NCBI GenBank assembly: GCA_900544285.1
Contig: UQUT01000022.1
Span: 1 to 31,789, forward strand
From: an uncultured Eubacterium sp.
Lineage (GTDB): Bacteria; Bacillota; Clostridia; Oscillospirales; CAG-272
Reading direction: 5' to 3'
Length of the DNA stretch: 31,789 bases
How positions within the stretch are numbered: position 1 is the stretch's first letter; each line of letters starts with the position of its first letter. The notes under the pieces were generated by a model. It had not been told where the DNA came from and did not search any database. It worked only from the letters and a program-made list of their open reading frames with translations. The position numbers were made by a program, and so were the translations under genes. This document shows, in pieces, positions 1-7,420 of this stretch.

Positions 1-1
1 G

Positions 2-1048
2 CAAAGGCTTAACGGATGCGATTACGATTCCGACTCCATGCTCGTCACGGATGACAAGTTGATTATCGCAGGCGTGACCGGTTGCTATGATATCCTAAAA
101 GTCCCCGTCTGCAAGGCAGAGCCTGTCGGCAAGACCGACTACGAGAACACACCGAAAATCCTTGCGGCGCTTGATCAGACCATCGCGAAAAATAAGATCG
201 GGGAGATCGTCAATCTCTCGCAGTTTCTCAACTGCCTGCTGTGGGACGGGCTCTTTAGCGAGGAGCAGGGCGAGCATCATCCGATGGATATTTATCACGA
301 CATCTGCATTCTCGCGGTACTGTCGGGAATGGAGATCGACAAGGCAAAGCGCTTGTACTCCGTCGATTCCGGCAAGGTGCTCTCCCGTCTGCGCCATTAC
401 CGCAAGGATTACAAGAAAAATCACGGCGGCAATCTGCCTGCCTTTTACAAATATATCGTGGGCGATGAAAGCCCCGATGTGGGCGAGAACAACGCTCACC
501 TTGAAGCGCCTATGGCTTTCGTTCACGATGCGGCGGATGCCTTTGTCGGCAGAGCAGCCTACACAAGGACGCTTCCCGTGTCCGAGCTGTTCGATCTTGA
601 TCCCACGGACGCAGGTCAGAACGATACGCACAAAAAGCAGAATATCATAAAAGCGGTCAAGGACGCGCACACAAAGATCACGGCGATGCAGACTGCTATG
701 AAAAATGCCTCGGATGACGAGAAGATGATCCTCTGCGAGGAGGCAAACGAGGTCTACCAAGCCTGCCTCAAAACGGTCTCGCGGAATGTTGCAAACGACC
801 ATATTCTCTGCATGCTCATTGACGAGATCGACCATCCCGACAAATCGAAATACGATATCAAGTCGGCGCGGCATCTGCTTTTCGCAAGTCTGCTCTACGA
901 GGACAGCCGAAGGCTCCTGTCAAAGCTCAAAACGGTTGAGGACTTCGTTCCTTATGACTTGATACGAGTCGAACCCGAACTCGTTCCCGAAGGTTACCGC
1001 ACGGAATGGATTTACGGTTTCCCGCATGCGCACCTGCTGATCAAATAA
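2..1048 (+). CDS. C-terminal part of a mobile-element RNA-polymerase-like (RdRP/beta-prime-fold) protein, 5' end outside window
   Basis: The frame is open from base 2, so the gene starts before the window; about 348 residues are visible. Bases 2-61 encode NGCDYDSDSMLV, which lines up with the metal-binding loop of RNA polymerase beta-prime (NADFDGDQMAV) and the DxDGD loop of eukaryotic-type RNA-dependent RNA polymerases. About 60 residues later comes KIGEIVNLSQFLNCLLWD, in the position of the conserved LG.I.N.H...AD stretch of RdRP-fold enzymes. YonO-like relatives of this fold are known from Firmicute phages and mobile elements. The rest is a helical tail with no motif I recognise. The gene ends at a clear terminator, just before the element's excisionase and mobilization genes. 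The family assignment is inference from two motifs; the catalytic glycine of DFDGD is replaced by serine. Confidence 0.5.
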   Translation, partial: QRLNGCDYDSDSMLVTDDKLIIAGVTGCYDILKVPVCKAEPVGKTDYENTPKILAALDQTIAKNKIGEIVNLSQFLNCLLWDGLFSEEQGEHHPMDIYHDICILAVLSGMEIDKAKRLYSVDSGKVLSRLRHYRKDYKKNHGGNLPAFYKYIVGDESPDVGENNAHLEAPMAFVHDAADAFVGRAAYTRTLPVSELFDLDPTDAGQNDTHKKQNIIKAVKDAHTKITAMQTAMKNASDDEKMILCEEANEVYQACLKTVSRNVANDHILCMLIDEIDHPDKSKYDIKSARHLLFASLLYEDSRRLLSKLKTVEDFVPYDLIRVEPELVPEGYRTEWIYGFPHAHLLIK

Positions 1049-1061
1049 CGAAACAGTACAT

Positions 1062-1094
1062 AAGAGTGTCGAGCAATCGGCACTCTTATTTTTT
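1062..1094 (+). terminator. Rho-independent terminator after the polymerase-like gene
   Basis: A 10-bp stem (AAGAGTGTCG with CGGCACTCTT, one G-U pair) encloses a six-base loop and is followed by ATTTTTT. It starts 14 bases after the stop codon. Confidence 0.85.
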
Positions 1095-1115
1095 CGGGGC
1101 TTGCCTCGAACCCCA

Positions 1116-1145
1116 CTTGAAACTTTCTTGAAAGAAAGTTTCAAG
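1116..1145. repeat. Perfect 14-bp inverted repeat upstream of the winged-helix gene
   Basis: The arms CTTGAAACTTTCTT and AAGAAAGTTTCAAG are separated by only two bases. A second small inverted pair (GGGG at 1096 and CCCC at 1111) precedes it. There is no T-tract, so it is not a normal terminator. It may be a small dispersed palindromic repeat, a protein-binding site or a leader hairpin. Confidence 0.6.
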
Positions 1146-1182
1146 ACTTCAAAGAACTTTACTGAAAAGGAGGAAACAATGA

Positions 1183-1623
1183 TTGAGCAAACAGTATAAA
1201 ACTTTTTATTACCACAACGCCCGCGACATTCCCGGCGAATATTTTCCGATGCCGAAAAGCATTTTTCGTTTGGGGCTGACTGCGGGTGAAATTCTCGTGT
1301 ACACCTATCTGATGTACTGCGAGGACAGAAAAACCTTTCAGTGTCATCCGAGCTACGCCACCATCGGCGAGGCGGTGAACATGAGCAACAATACGGTGGC
1401 AAAGCATGTTGAGGGGCTTGTGCGCAAGGGGTTGATTACCACCGAGCGCACGACCGTGAAAACGCGTGACGGGCGCACGCACAACGGGAGCCTGCTCTAT
1501 ACGCTCTGCCCGCTCGCGCCGGTGGAGCAGGCATATTTTGAAAAGCAGATACGGGAGGCGTCGGCTCGGCTGAATTTCAAAGCCGCGCTTGAAAAACACG
1601 AAAAAAGGAAAGGAGGTGCGTAA
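1183..1623 (+). CDS. Winged-helix (helix-turn-helix) protein of a mobile element
   Basis: The product has 146 residues. Residues 25-85 form a winged-helix region (LTAGEILVYTYLMYC, then SYATIGEAVNMSNNTVAKHVEGLVRKGLI with the two helices and a wing), as in DnaD/RepA N-terminal-like or GntR/MarR-type DNA-binding proteins. Such proteins accompany excisionase and relaxase genes in Firmicute elements and may act in replication or regulation; the role is inferred. The start is TTG at 1183, nine bases after GGAGG (1169-1173). An ATG at 1179 in another frame, five bases after the same site, opens a six-codon peptide overlapping the start, which could tune initiation. The gene ends one base before the excisionase start. 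Confidence 0.7.
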   Translation: MSKQYKTFYYHNARDIPGEYFPMPKSIFRLGLTAGEILVYTYLMYCEDRKTFQCHPSYATIGEAVNMSNNTVAKHVEGLVRKGLITTERTTVKTRDGRTHNGSLLYTLCPLAPVEQAYFEKQIREASARLNFKAALEKHEKRKGGA

Positions 1624-1624
1624 G

Positions 1625-1840
1625 ATGAAGCACTCGATTTACAAAACGCGGGAGGAACTGCCGATGTACCTGACCGTGATGGATGTGGCAGACCTGCTCG
1701 GCATTTCCCGTGCCAGTGCTTATGAGCTGGTGCGGGAGCAGAACTTCCCGAAGCTGAAAATCGTGGCGGGACGCATCATTATTCCGCGGGACAGACTGCT
1801 TGAATGGCTCGACGAACAGACACGCTATGACAGGGTCTGA
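1625..1840 (+). CDS. Excisionase-family small DNA-binding protein
   Basis: The product has 71 residues. Residues 12-60 carry the MerR/excisionase-type winged helix (YLTVMDVADLLGISRASAYEL, then a basic recognition region and the wing GRIIIPRDRLLEWL). Proteins of this family bind attachment-site arms and bias tyrosine recombinases towards excision, and some act as regulators. ATG at 1625 is chosen because AGGAGGT (1611-1617) lies seven bases upstream; an in-frame TTG at 1589 lies inside the preceding gene. It is translationally coupled to the winged-helix gene (one-base gap). Two integrases that could be its partners lie 3 kb downstream. Confidence 0.85.
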   Translation: MKHSIYKTREELPMYLTVMDVADLLGISRASAYELVREQNFPKLKIVAGRIIIPRDRLLEWLDEQTRYDRV

Positions 1841-2085
1841 CGGTCGATTATTTGATAGCAGGATAAAGCCGTGTCTCGGACGCGGCAATTCACACCGCAC
1901 GGCAACGCCGGGCGGGGATTTGACGGCGAAATACGGGGGCTTTTACGATTTTGCAAAAATAGCAACTGTGTCTCGCGTATGCCGAAAAAGACTGCCTGCG
2001 GGTCTCAAACACGAAAATCCCTTGGGAAATCAGGCTTTTTCCGTGTCTCAGACCGTAGGACAACGAAAACAGAAAGGTTGAAATT
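1841..2085 (+). other. Candidate origin of transfer (oriT) region
   Basis: This 245-base stretch has no credible gene. It sits directly upstream of the ribbon-helix-helix mobilization protein and relaxase, where oriT is usually found. GTGTCTC occurs three times in direct orientation (1871, 1968 and 2043), with a related GGTCTC at 2001. A short inverted repeat TCCC-TT-GGGA lies at about 2018-2028. These could be relaxosome binding sites. The nick site cannot be assigned from sequence alone, and a regulatory leader is an alternative. Confidence 0.45.
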
Positions 2086-2499
2086 ATGACAAAAGAAAAG
2101 CAAAATGACGCGATGCCGTCGAAAGGCGTCCGGCTTCGTGTCGATCAATGGGAGGACTGTGACAGGTTCTCCGAAACACTCAAAATGGCATCACGGAACG
2201 ATTTTATCCGCGATGCCATTGATTTTTATCTGGAATATCTGCGGCGGAACAACTCGGTGAAGTTTCTCACGCCTGCGCTGGAGTCGGTTATTTCCGCCAA
2301 GGTGCGGGACAGTGAAGAACGGCTTGCCAGACTGCTTTTCAAGCTGGCGGTCGATCAGAATCTGCTCGCGCACGCAGTCGCAGACTGCTTTGAGTTCAGT
2401 CCAGCGGAGGTTGACAATATGCGTAATGACTCGGTGCGCGAGGTCAAAGAAACAAACGGAACCATCCGAACGGATGAAATATTGAATACAAAGAGGTAA
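2086..2499 (+). CDS. Ribbon-helix-helix mobilization accessory protein (MobC-like)
   Basis: The product has 137 residues. Residues 10-50 fit a ribbon-helix-helix fold: the strand GVRLRVDQWEDC, then helices containing ASRNDFIRDAIDFYLEYL. A helical middle region follows (VISAKVRDSEERLARLLFKLAVDQNLLAHAVA), which could oligomerise. In mobilizable elements such proteins bind oriT and recruit the relaxase. It follows the repeat-rich 1841-2085 region, and the relaxase begins five bases after its stop, so the two are one operon. ATG at 2086 has AGAAAGG about eight bases upstream. The function is inferred from fold and position. Confidence 0.75.
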   Translation: MTKEKQNDAMPSKGVRLRVDQWEDCDRFSETLKMASRNDFIRDAIDFYLEYLRRNNSVKFLTPALESVISAKVRDSEERLARLLFKLAVDQNLLAHAVADCFEFSPAEVDNMRNDSVREVKETNGTIRTDEILNTKR

Positions 2500-2504
2500 T
2501 TTTT

Positions 2505-4217
2505 ATGGCAAAACTGATTTTGAAAGCGCCGTATTACAAGCGCGGTCACAAAACCGAGGACGGAAGAGGTCGCGGCGGTTACGCGGAATATATCGCAACG
2601 CGCGAAGGCGTGGAACTTTTGCGCGGCGGCATGGTGAACTATATCGGTCAGCGCAAAGGCTCCTGCGGGCTGTTCTCGGACGAAGGCGTAACCGTTGACC
2701 TTGCGAAAGTCAGCCAAGAGATCGACAATCATTCGGGCAATGTGTGGACATTGATCTTTTCCCTGAAGCGGGAAGATGCCGAACGGCTCGGCTATAATTC
2801 CGCCGCGCAGTGGATGCATCTGCTCCGTTCCCGCCGCAATGATATTGCAAAAGCGATGCACATCTCGCCCGAAAAGCTTCGCTGGTATGCCGCGTACCAC
2901 AACAAGGAAACCAATCCGCATGCGCATATGATGGTGTGGTCGCAGAATCCGCGCGAGCCTTATCTCTCGCAGGCGGGGCTTCACGACATCAAAAAGGTGA
3001 TGGCGGCGGACATTTTCCGTCAGGAACTGCTCTCGGTTTATCGCGGGCAAACGCAGGCGCGAGACGATCTGAAAGAGATATTTCGTGCAAAAATGCGGGA
3101 GTTGACCGCACAAATTCGTGCAGGCGGGAATGAAATTTCTCCCGAACTCTATCAGAAATTCGCGCTCCTCTGCGGAAAAATTGCTTCGCACAAGGGCAAA
3201 AAGGTCTATGGCTATCTGGATACATCCGCAAAGCAACTCACAAATGAAATCGTGAAACTGCTCTCGGCGGACGGGAAAATCGCGGAGCTGTATGACCTGT
3301 GGTATCGCTGTCAGTGCGAGGTGTACCGCACCTATATCGATGTCATGCCGGAGAAAATTCCGCTTGAAGAGAACAAGGAATTCAAATCTGTGCGCAATGA
3401 AGTGGTGCGTGCGGCGGCGGAAATTCTGTCTTTGCCGAGGCAACCCTTGCGCGAAATGCCCGAAGGAAAAATGCCGGAGGAAGACCTGAAGCTCCTTGAA
3501 ATCCGCGCCGACTTCGGTGATGTCGATGCCTTGATCGCGCTCGGACGGCATTATTACGAAAAGGCAGATGACGCGGACGAGGCGGAATATTTGTGGAAAA
3601 TTGCCGCCGACAAAGGGAGTGCCGCGGCGATGTATCTGATTTACAAGGGCTACCGCGACGGAAAGTTCACCGAAAAGCCGAGCGACATAATGAAATATCT
3701 GCGCATGGCTGCGGACAAAAACCATGCCTACGCAGAGTATGAGCTTGCCATGCAGACCGACAAACGGATGCCGAATGTGAAGCTGTCCTACCTCATGCGT
3801 GCGGCGGAACACGGCTGCACTGCGGCGGAGTATGAGATCGGCAAGCTGTATTATGAGAACGGGCAGACCGAACAGGGGCTTGCTCATCTTGAAAAAGCCG
3901 CCGGGCTTGACCTCTGGGCGCGCACACAGGTCGGACTGTTTTACTGCTATACGTGCGATGATTGGGAGCACGGTATGGAACTTCTGGCCTCCGCCGCAGA
4001 GGAAAACTACGCGCCCGCGCAGGAGGCAATCCGAAATATACAAAGCGGGCTGAACGCACAGATCTTCACGGGTCTGTGCGATCTTTTTTATTACGCCGCA
4101 AACATCATCGACGAACGCGCGGAAGAAATTCATGCGCCGTCCGGTGAACCCGTCATCAGCCGCAGACAACGCCGTGAGGAACAGGCAAAGCGGGACGGTG
4201 TGGTGATGCAGATGTAA
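2505..4217 (+). CDS. Relaxase (MobP-type) with C-terminal Sel1-like repeats
   Basis: The product has 570 residues. It should nick oriT and lead the transferred strand into the recipient. The N-terminal 170 residues look like a MOB-P relaxase: WTLIFSLKRED near residue 81 and the metal-binding histidine motif YHNKETNPHAHMMVW at 131-145 (His132, His139, His141). The middle is helical. Residues of about 325-515 hold Sel1/TPR-like repeats (ALGRHYYEKA..AEYLWKIAADKG, YLRMAADKNHAYAEYELAM, LMRAAEHGCTAAEYEIGKLYYENG, LEKAAGLDLWARTQVGLFY), which normally serve protein-protein contact. The tail is basic (SRRQRREEQAKRD). It is operonic with the MobC-like gene. No coupling protein or T4SS gene is seen, so transfer genes lie outside the window or are borrowed. 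Confidence 0.85.
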   Translation: MAKLILKAPYYKRGHKTEDGRGRGGYAEYIATREGVELLRGGMVNYIGQRKGSCGLFSDEGVTVDLAKVSQEIDNHSGNVWTLIFSLKREDAERLGYNSAAQWMHLLRSRRNDIAKAMHISPEKLRWYAAYHNKETNPHAHMMVWSQNPREPYLSQAGLHDIKKVMAADIFRQELLSVYRGQTQARDDLKEIFRAKMRELTAQIRAGGNEISPELYQKFALLCGKIASHKGKKVYGYLDTSAKQLTNEIVKLLSADGKIAELYDLWYRCQCEVYRTYIDVMPEKIPLEENKEFKSVRNEVVRAAAEILSLPRQPLREMPEGKMPEEDLKLLEIRADFGDVDALIALGRHYYEKADDADEAEYLWKIAADKGSAAAMYLIYKGYRDGKFTEKPSDIMKYLRMAADKNHAYAEYELAMQTDKRMPNVKLSYLMRAAEHGCTAAEYEIGKLYYENGQTEQGLAHLEKAAGLDLWARTQVGLFYCYTCDDWEHGMELLASAAEENYAPAQEAIRNIQSGLNAQIFTGLCDLFYYAANIIDERAEEIHAPSGEPVISRRQRREEQAKRDGVVMQM

Positions 4218-4248
4218 ATCCTTTTTTCAAAAAAATTGCATGCAGCTA

Positions 4249-4277
4249 TGGACAAACCCTATTAAATAGGGTATAAT
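4249..4277 (+). promoter_or_regulatory. Promoter with built-in palindromic operator for the antitoxin-like regulator
   Basis: TGGACA (4249-4254), a 17-base spacer and TATAAT (4272-4277) form a strong promoter. The spacer and first -10 base contain ACCCTATT-A-AATAGGGT (4256-4272), an inverted repeat with 8-bp arms. A repressor bound there would block RNA polymerase, so autoregulation by the encoded HTH protein is likely (inference). Confidence 0.75.
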
Positions 4278-4321
4278 AGAACAAAACTGCCGATAGCAAA
4301 TCTATGAAGAAAGGCGAACCC

Positions 4322-4645
4322 ATGAGCATTTTCGACGATATCAAAACGGGACTGAATCAGGCGATTGACTTTGAAAAAGGAAAAGGCAAGGCACGGGTAA
4401 CCGTGATGACCATTCATCCGGTCGATCAGTTTTCACCGGACGAGATCAAACAAATCCGTACCGATACCGGAATGACGCAGGTGCTGTTTGCGCAGTATAT
4501 GGGTGTTTCCGTAAAAACCGTGGAAGCATGGGAAGCCGGCAGAAATCATCCGGAAGGAGCCGCTTGCCGCCTTCTTGCCATGACAAAAAACGATCCTGAT
4601 TTCCCTGTGAAATCGGGTGTTGTGGTTGCAAGGGCAAGTAACTGA
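4322..4645 (+). CDS. HTH regulator, HigA/NadS-like orphan antitoxin type
   Basis: The product has 107 residues. The N-terminal half (MSIFDDIKTGLNQAIDFEKG) is followed by VTVMTIHPVDQFSPDEIK and a Cro/C1-type HTH at residues 45-75 (TGMTQVLFAQYMGVSVKTVEAW). This layout is typical of HigA/YgiT/NadS-like antitoxins of type II modules. No RelE/HigB-like toxin gene is adjacent: upstream is the relaxase, downstream an integrase, with a terminator in between. The gene is therefore an orphan regulator, perhaps of integrase or transfer genes. ATG at 4322 is preferred over ATG at 4304 because AAAGG (4309-4313) sits eight bases before it. The palindromic operator in its promoter suggests autoregulation. 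Confidence 0.75.
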   Translation: MSIFDDIKTGLNQAIDFEKGKGKARVTVMTIHPVDQFSPDEIKQIRTDTGMTQVLFAQYMGVSVKTVEAWEAGRNHPEGAACRLLAMTKNDPDFPVKSGVVVARASN

Positions 4646-4659
4646 ATCAGGAAAACCGG

Positions 4660-4694
4660 GAACGGTGGGGAGTATTTCTCCGCCGTTCTTTTTT
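4660..4694 (+). terminator. Rho-independent terminator after the HTH regulator
   Basis: GAACGGTGGGGAG pairs with CTCCGCCGTTC around a short loop (one G-U pair and a small bulge), followed directly by TTTTTT. Confidence 0.85.
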
Positions 4695-4709
4695 ATCGCC
4701 AAAAAGCAG

Positions 4710-4728
4710 TTGATAACAAATTGATAAC
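4710..4728. repeat. Direct repeat TTGATAAC x2 upstream of the integrases
   Basis: TTGATAAC occurs at 4710-4717 and 4721-4728, an 11-base period (one helical turn). Its place just before the recombinase genes makes it a candidate binding site for a regulator, excisionase or integrase arm domain. No function can be shown. Confidence 0.4.
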
Positions 4729-4810
4729 TCTTCGCCTGACCGCTGGATATTTACTCGAACCTGTGGTATCTTTGCAGTGGGCGAAAAAACTTACGAAAGG
4801 AAGAATAACA

Positions 4811-5974
4811 ATGGCAAAACGAAGACCGCAAGGTGACGGCATGGTGCGCAAGCGTTCGGACGGACGATGGGAAGCGCGCATTGTGATCGGTCACAAAAAC
4901 GACGGAACACCGATGCACAAATCGGTGTTCGGCAAAACGCAGAAAGAAACGCTCGACAAATTGCACCGCGCGATTGAAACCTACCGCGATGTCGATCTCT
5001 GCGAGGACAGCCGCATGACGCTCGGCGAATGGCTCGACAAGTGGCTTGACGAATATATGATCTTCACTCTGCGGGAAAGCACCATGCAGAGCTACCGCAT
5101 GATTGTGAACCACTATATCAAGCCCTATCTCGGAGGCAAGCCGCTGACATCGCTGACAACGGCGGATATTCAGAAACTTTACAACAAGCTCAAAAAGGAG
5201 GGGCGCGTTCGCGAAGACCCAATCAAGGGCAAAACGCTTGCCGACAGCATGGTTCGCGGCATCCACATGATGCTTCACGAAGCGCTCGACGCGGCGGTGA
5301 AGGAGCGACTCATCGTGCGCAATCCCACGAACGGCACAACAGTGCCGAAGCCAAATTATCCCGACAAACAGGTGCTTGACGACGGTCAGCTTGAGAAATT
5401 TCTCGGCATGATCGAAGCCTACCCCGATTGGCGGGATTTTTTCTATACGGAATGTATGACGGGACTGCGCCGCGGCGAGATCTGCGGGCTGAAATGGAGC
5501 GACATCGACTTTGAAAACCGCCGTCTGCGGGTGGAACGGTCGCTTTCCTCCGTCACAAACGGCAAGATACAGATCGGTGAAACCAAAACGGGCGCGGGAA
5601 AAAGAACGATTGTCCTGCCGCCGACGCTTGCTGCACTGCTTGCAAAACGCAAGGAAAACGCGCTGAATGAGTGGGTGTTCTACAATCCGCGCAACCCCAA
5701 CCTGCCGATGAACCCGGCATCAGCATACCAAAAACTGCACACAATTCTCAAAAATGCGGAGCTGCCGCGCATCCGCTTTCATGATCTGCGCCACACCTTC
5801 GCCACCCACGCCACGAAAGGCGGAGTCGATCCGAAAACGCTTTCGGGCATTCTCGGACACACAAATGCGAGCTTCACGCTTGACACCTATACCCATGTGA
5901 CGGGTGACATGCAGAAAAACGCCGCCGCGATTGTCGGCGGTATGGTCAAAAAACTGAAATTGGAGGACGAATAG
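4811..5974 (+). CDS. Tyrosine recombinase (site-specific integrase) 1
   Basis: The product has 387 residues, usual for Tn916/phage-type integrases. An AP2-like arm-binding domain lies at about 5-55 (GDGMVRKRSDGRWEARIVIG), a core-binding SAM-like domain at 65-165, and the catalytic domain at about 185-375. All catalytic residues are present: Arg220 in TGLRRGE, Lys259, His324/Arg327 in HDLRHTF, His350 in GILGH and the nucleophile Tyr360 in LDTYTHV. It should catalyse integration and excision. ATG at 4811 has AAAGGAAG seven bases upstream; the open frame extends back to 4721 without a ribosome site. Its stop codon abuts the start codon of a second recombinase. Confidence 0.93.
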   Translation: MAKRRPQGDGMVRKRSDGRWEARIVIGHKNDGTPMHKSVFGKTQKETLDKLHRAIETYRDVDLCEDSRMTLGEWLDKWLDEYMIFTLRESTMQSYRMIVNHYIKPYLGGKPLTSLTTADIQKLYNKLKKEGRVREDPIKGKTLADSMVRGIHMMLHEALDAAVKERLIVRNPTNGTTVPKPNYPDKQVLDDGQLEKFLGMIEAYPDWRDFFYTECMTGLRRGEICGLKWSDIDFENRRLRVERSLSSVTNGKIQIGETKTGAGKRTIVLPPTLAALLAKRKENALNEWVFYNPRNPNLPMNPASAYQKLHTILKNAELPRIRFHDLRHTFATHATKGGVDPKTLSGILGHTNASFTLDTYTHVTGDMQKNAAAIVGGMVKKLKLEDE

Positions 5975-7420
5975 ATGGCAAAGAAAAAACAAGGCGACGG
6001 CAGTGTCTTTCAACGCAAGGACGGGCGCTGGGAAGGCAGAATTGTCGTCGGCTACAAGGAAAACGGTTATGCCCAAACGAAAAATGTAACGGCGCACACC
6101 AAGACCGAGTGTCAGGAAAAGCTGGCGAAACTGCGGGAGGAATGCGGACGGCGGAGCGAGAAAATCAAGCCGGATATGCCGTTCGGCGACTGGATTGATT
6201 TTTGGTATCAGAATTATTCCGCGCCAAAGCTCCGCCCGACCACGCAGGCGTGCTATTCGGGAAGGATTTATACGCACATCATCCCGTCTGTCGGCAACAT
6301 CCCGCTGAACAAGCTGACGCAGAACGACCTGCAACAGTTTTACGCACGGCTCAAAAAGAGCGGACGGAAAAAGCATGTTGATAAATTCGGAGAAGGATTG
6401 TCCGACCGCATGGTGCGCTCCTGCCACACGACCTGCCGTACGGCGCTTGAAAAAGCGGTAACCGAAGGGCTGATTCGCATCAATCCCGCCGTCGGGTGCA
6501 AGTTGCCACCGAAAAAGGCAAAGGAAATGCAGGTGCTGACTCCGCCGGAAATCACGCGGTTTCTCATACAGGCAAGAGAGGAGGGATATTACGAGCTCTT
6601 CCTCCTGGAGCTGACCACCGGCATGCGGCGCGGCGAAATCCTCGCGCTGAAATGGCGGGATCTGAATCTGAAAACAGGCGAGCTTCACATCTCGCGGCAG
6701 GTGTTGAAGGTCAACGGAAAGGTGCTGATCTCCACGCCGAAAACAAAATCCTCCAACCGCATGATTCTGCTGCCGCTCGAAATGACAGAACTGCTGGCAG
6801 AACTGAAAACGCGAACCGACAGCGATTGGATTTTCCCGTCCCCGCTTGACCTCACGCAACCGCGTCACCCTTCGGCGGTCTATCATCGGTTTCAGAAGAT
6901 ACTGGAACGCGCAAACTGCAAGCGGGTGCGGTTTCATGACCTGCGCCACACCTTTGCCACCATGGCACTGGAAAACGGCATGGACATCAAAACGCTGTCC
7001 GCCATGATAGGTCATGTCAGCGCGGAGACCACGCTCAATATTTATAGCCACATCACCGACACGATGCAACAGCAGGCGGCGGCAAGAATTGACCGCGAGA
7101 TTGCGGGGGCTGACACGCCCATTCCCGAGCCGACCGCAACAGACAAGGCAAGTGACAGTGAAGCGGACAATCAGCCGACAGAACCGAAATTTGAGCCGTA
7201 TAAGGGCAAGATACGCAAGCCCGGTACGGGTTGCGTGACGATGATAAACGATCATCTCTATGAGGGCAGGTTTTCCCCGCGCGTGAACGGGAAACGAATC
7301 GCAAAGAACATCTACGCTACCACGCGTGAGGAGTGCGAGGAAAAGCTCAAGGTGCTGATTGCTGAGATGAAAAAGGAGATTGCGGAAATCAAGGCGGAAA
7401 AAGAGAAAATGACAGGGTGA
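5975..7420 (+). CDS. Tyrosine recombinase (site-specific integrase) 2 with an extra C-terminal arm-type domain
   Basis: The product has 481 residues. The N-terminal arm-binding domain (GDGSVFQRKDGRWEGRIVVG), core-binding domain and catalytic domain resemble integrase 1 but clearly differ in sequence. The catalytic set is intact: Arg218 in TGMRRGE, Lys258, His321/Arg324 in HDLRHTF, His347 in MIGH and Tyr357 in LNIYSH. After a Pro/Asp/Glu-rich linker (378-408), residues of about 411-470 look like a second arm-type DNA-binding domain (LYEGRFSPRVNGKRIAKNIY, then REECEEKLKVLI), echoing the N-terminal one. ATG at 5975 directly follows the TAG of integrase 1, with GGAGG just upstream, so the pair is translationally coupled. 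It may bind more att arms than a usual integrase. Confidence 0.92.
   Translation: MAKKKQGDGSVFQRKDGRWEGRIVVGYKENGYAQTKNVTAHTKTECQEKLAKLREECGRRSEKIKPDMPFGDWIDFWYQNYSAPKLRPTTQACYSGRIYTHIIPSVGNIPLNKLTQNDLQQFYARLKKSGRKKHVDKFGEGLSDRMVRSCHTTCRTALEKAVTEGLIRINPAVGCKLPPKKAKEMQVLTPPEITRFLIQAREEGYYELFLLELTTGMRRGEILALKWRDLNLKTGELHISRQVLKVNGKVLISTPKTKSSNRMILLPLEMTELLAELKTRTDSDWIFPSPLDLTQPRHPSAVYHRFQKILERANCKRVRFHDLRHTFATMALENGMDIKTLSAMIGHVSAETTLNIYSHITDTMQQQAAARIDREIAGADTPIPEPTATDKASDSEADNQPTEPKFEPYKGKIRKPGTGCVTMINDHLYEGRFSPRVNGKRIAKNIYATTREECEEKLKVLIAEMKKEIAEIKAEKEKMTG

Noticed and set aside
2355..4169. A 604-codon open frame on the minus strand opposite the relaxase
   Set aside because: It mirrors a well-supported relaxase, has no ribosome site or known motif, and is a typical shadow in GC-richer coding DNA.
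5720..7255. A 511-codon minus-strand frame opposite the integrases
   Set aside because: Both integrases are intact with all catalytic residues; the antisense frame has no start signal and reads as low-information sequence.
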